A stretch of DNA of 64,000 nt from Myroides fluvii (GTDB taxonomy: Bacteria > Bacteroidota > Bacteroidia > Flavobacteriales > Flavobacteriaceae), in contig NZ_CP039934.1 of the NCBI RefSeq assembly GCF_009792295.1, forward strand, positions 1,818,501 to 1,882,500, read 5' to 3'. Of the stretch, positions 63,927-64,000 are shown piece by piece. A program made the translations under genes and the position numbers. A model generated the notes under the pieces. That model searched no databases and was not told the origin of the DNA. It saw only the letters and a program-made list of their open reading frames with translations. Each line of letters starts with the position of its first letter. The first letter of the stretch is position 1.

Positions 63927-64000
63927 TTACCACTCATCATCACGACTACTCTCTCCATTGATATGTTTGTATAGGTCTTGTAGTATAGTATTTATAGAAG
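63927..64000 (-). CDS. C-terminal end of a second DUF4468-like protein (partial)
   Basis: The frame enters from the right edge and reads TILQDLYKHINGESSRDDEW before TAA. The terminal DDEW equals the end of the neighbouring 63366-63893 product, and the DNA around the stop (TTACCACTCATCATCA on the plus strand) is identical. A tandem paralogue is likely. Confidence 0.45.
   Translation of the reverse strand, partial: SINTILQDLYKHINGESSRDDEW

Larger units (their letters stand above)
42190..64000. mobile_element. prophage integrated at tRNA-Arg (left end, right end beyond the window)
   Basis: An integrase gene abuts the tRNA. It is followed by an opposed set of phage genes that include terminase, portal, tape measure, tail-tip, holin, endolysin and spanin-like products. 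The genes run to the window edge, so the right attachment site and the early or regulatory genes are not seen. No recognisable capsid gene is present. Confidence 0.9.

Overview
The window looks like chromosome from a low-GC flavobacterium (Bacteroidota, Flavobacteriaceae), most like Myroides; the genus is inferred from gene content, not tested. Supporting signs are Bacteroidetes-type -7 boxes (TAnnTTTG), a SusC/SusD pair, flavobacterial DUF4271, DUF4296 and HemD-like neighbours, a FtsZ of about 680 residues and a dcw cluster in flavobacterial order. About two thirds is core chromosome. The last third is one end of a prophage.

Bases 1-16400 are housekeeping and uptake genes: a DUF423 membrane protein, ATP-type PEP carboxykinase, uroporphyrinogen-III synthase with a DUF4271 membrane protein, a polyprenol-phosphate mannosyltransferase-like enzyme coupled to dihydroorotase and a DUF4296 lipoprotein, an NAD-dependent epimerase, tyrosyl-tRNA synthetase, a SusC/SusD uptake pair, a LuxR-type regulator with a degenerate receiver, the GTPase EngB and an alpha/beta hydrolase. 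Upstream of susC is a roughly 300-base leader with a 36-codon reading frame ending in five cysteines among its last eight residues, then two hairpins. This is a candidate cysteine-responsive attenuator.

Bases 17047-32826 are the division and cell-wall cluster mraZ-rsmH-ftsL-ftsI-murE-mraY-murD-ftsW-murG-murC-ftsQ-ftsA-ftsZ, all on the plus strand with overlaps or short gaps. Three TGGG-type repeats at 10-base spacing just before mraZ match known MraZ operators.

Bases 33129-41420 lie between ftsZ and yqeY and look like an accessory island. It holds a frameshifted lipoprotein gene and a minus-strand operon encoding three small secreted proteins with pilin-like C-termini, a PapD-like chaperone, a two-domain pilin-like protein and a 909-residue outer-membrane barrel protein, behind an AraC-family regulator. 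The layout closely parallels the Csu-type archaic chaperone-usher pathway of Proteobacteria, unexpected in Bacteroidota. It is the best candidate for an undescribed system here.

From a tRNA-Arg gene at 42190 to the window end is a prophage. Its integrase gene abuts the tRNA; all other genes run on the minus strand. Read in transcription order from the right edge they are two DUF4468-like secreted proteins, a putative abortive-infection protein, holin, amidase endolysin, a unimolecular spanin-like lipoprotein, two packaging-side unknowns, a two-gene membrane-protein cassette, small and large terminase, portal, a neck-like protein, a fibre-like protein, a gp10-like protein, tape measure and two tail-tip proteins. 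I recognise no major capsid or tail-tube gene. A 15-base motif recurs upstream of several phage transcription units.
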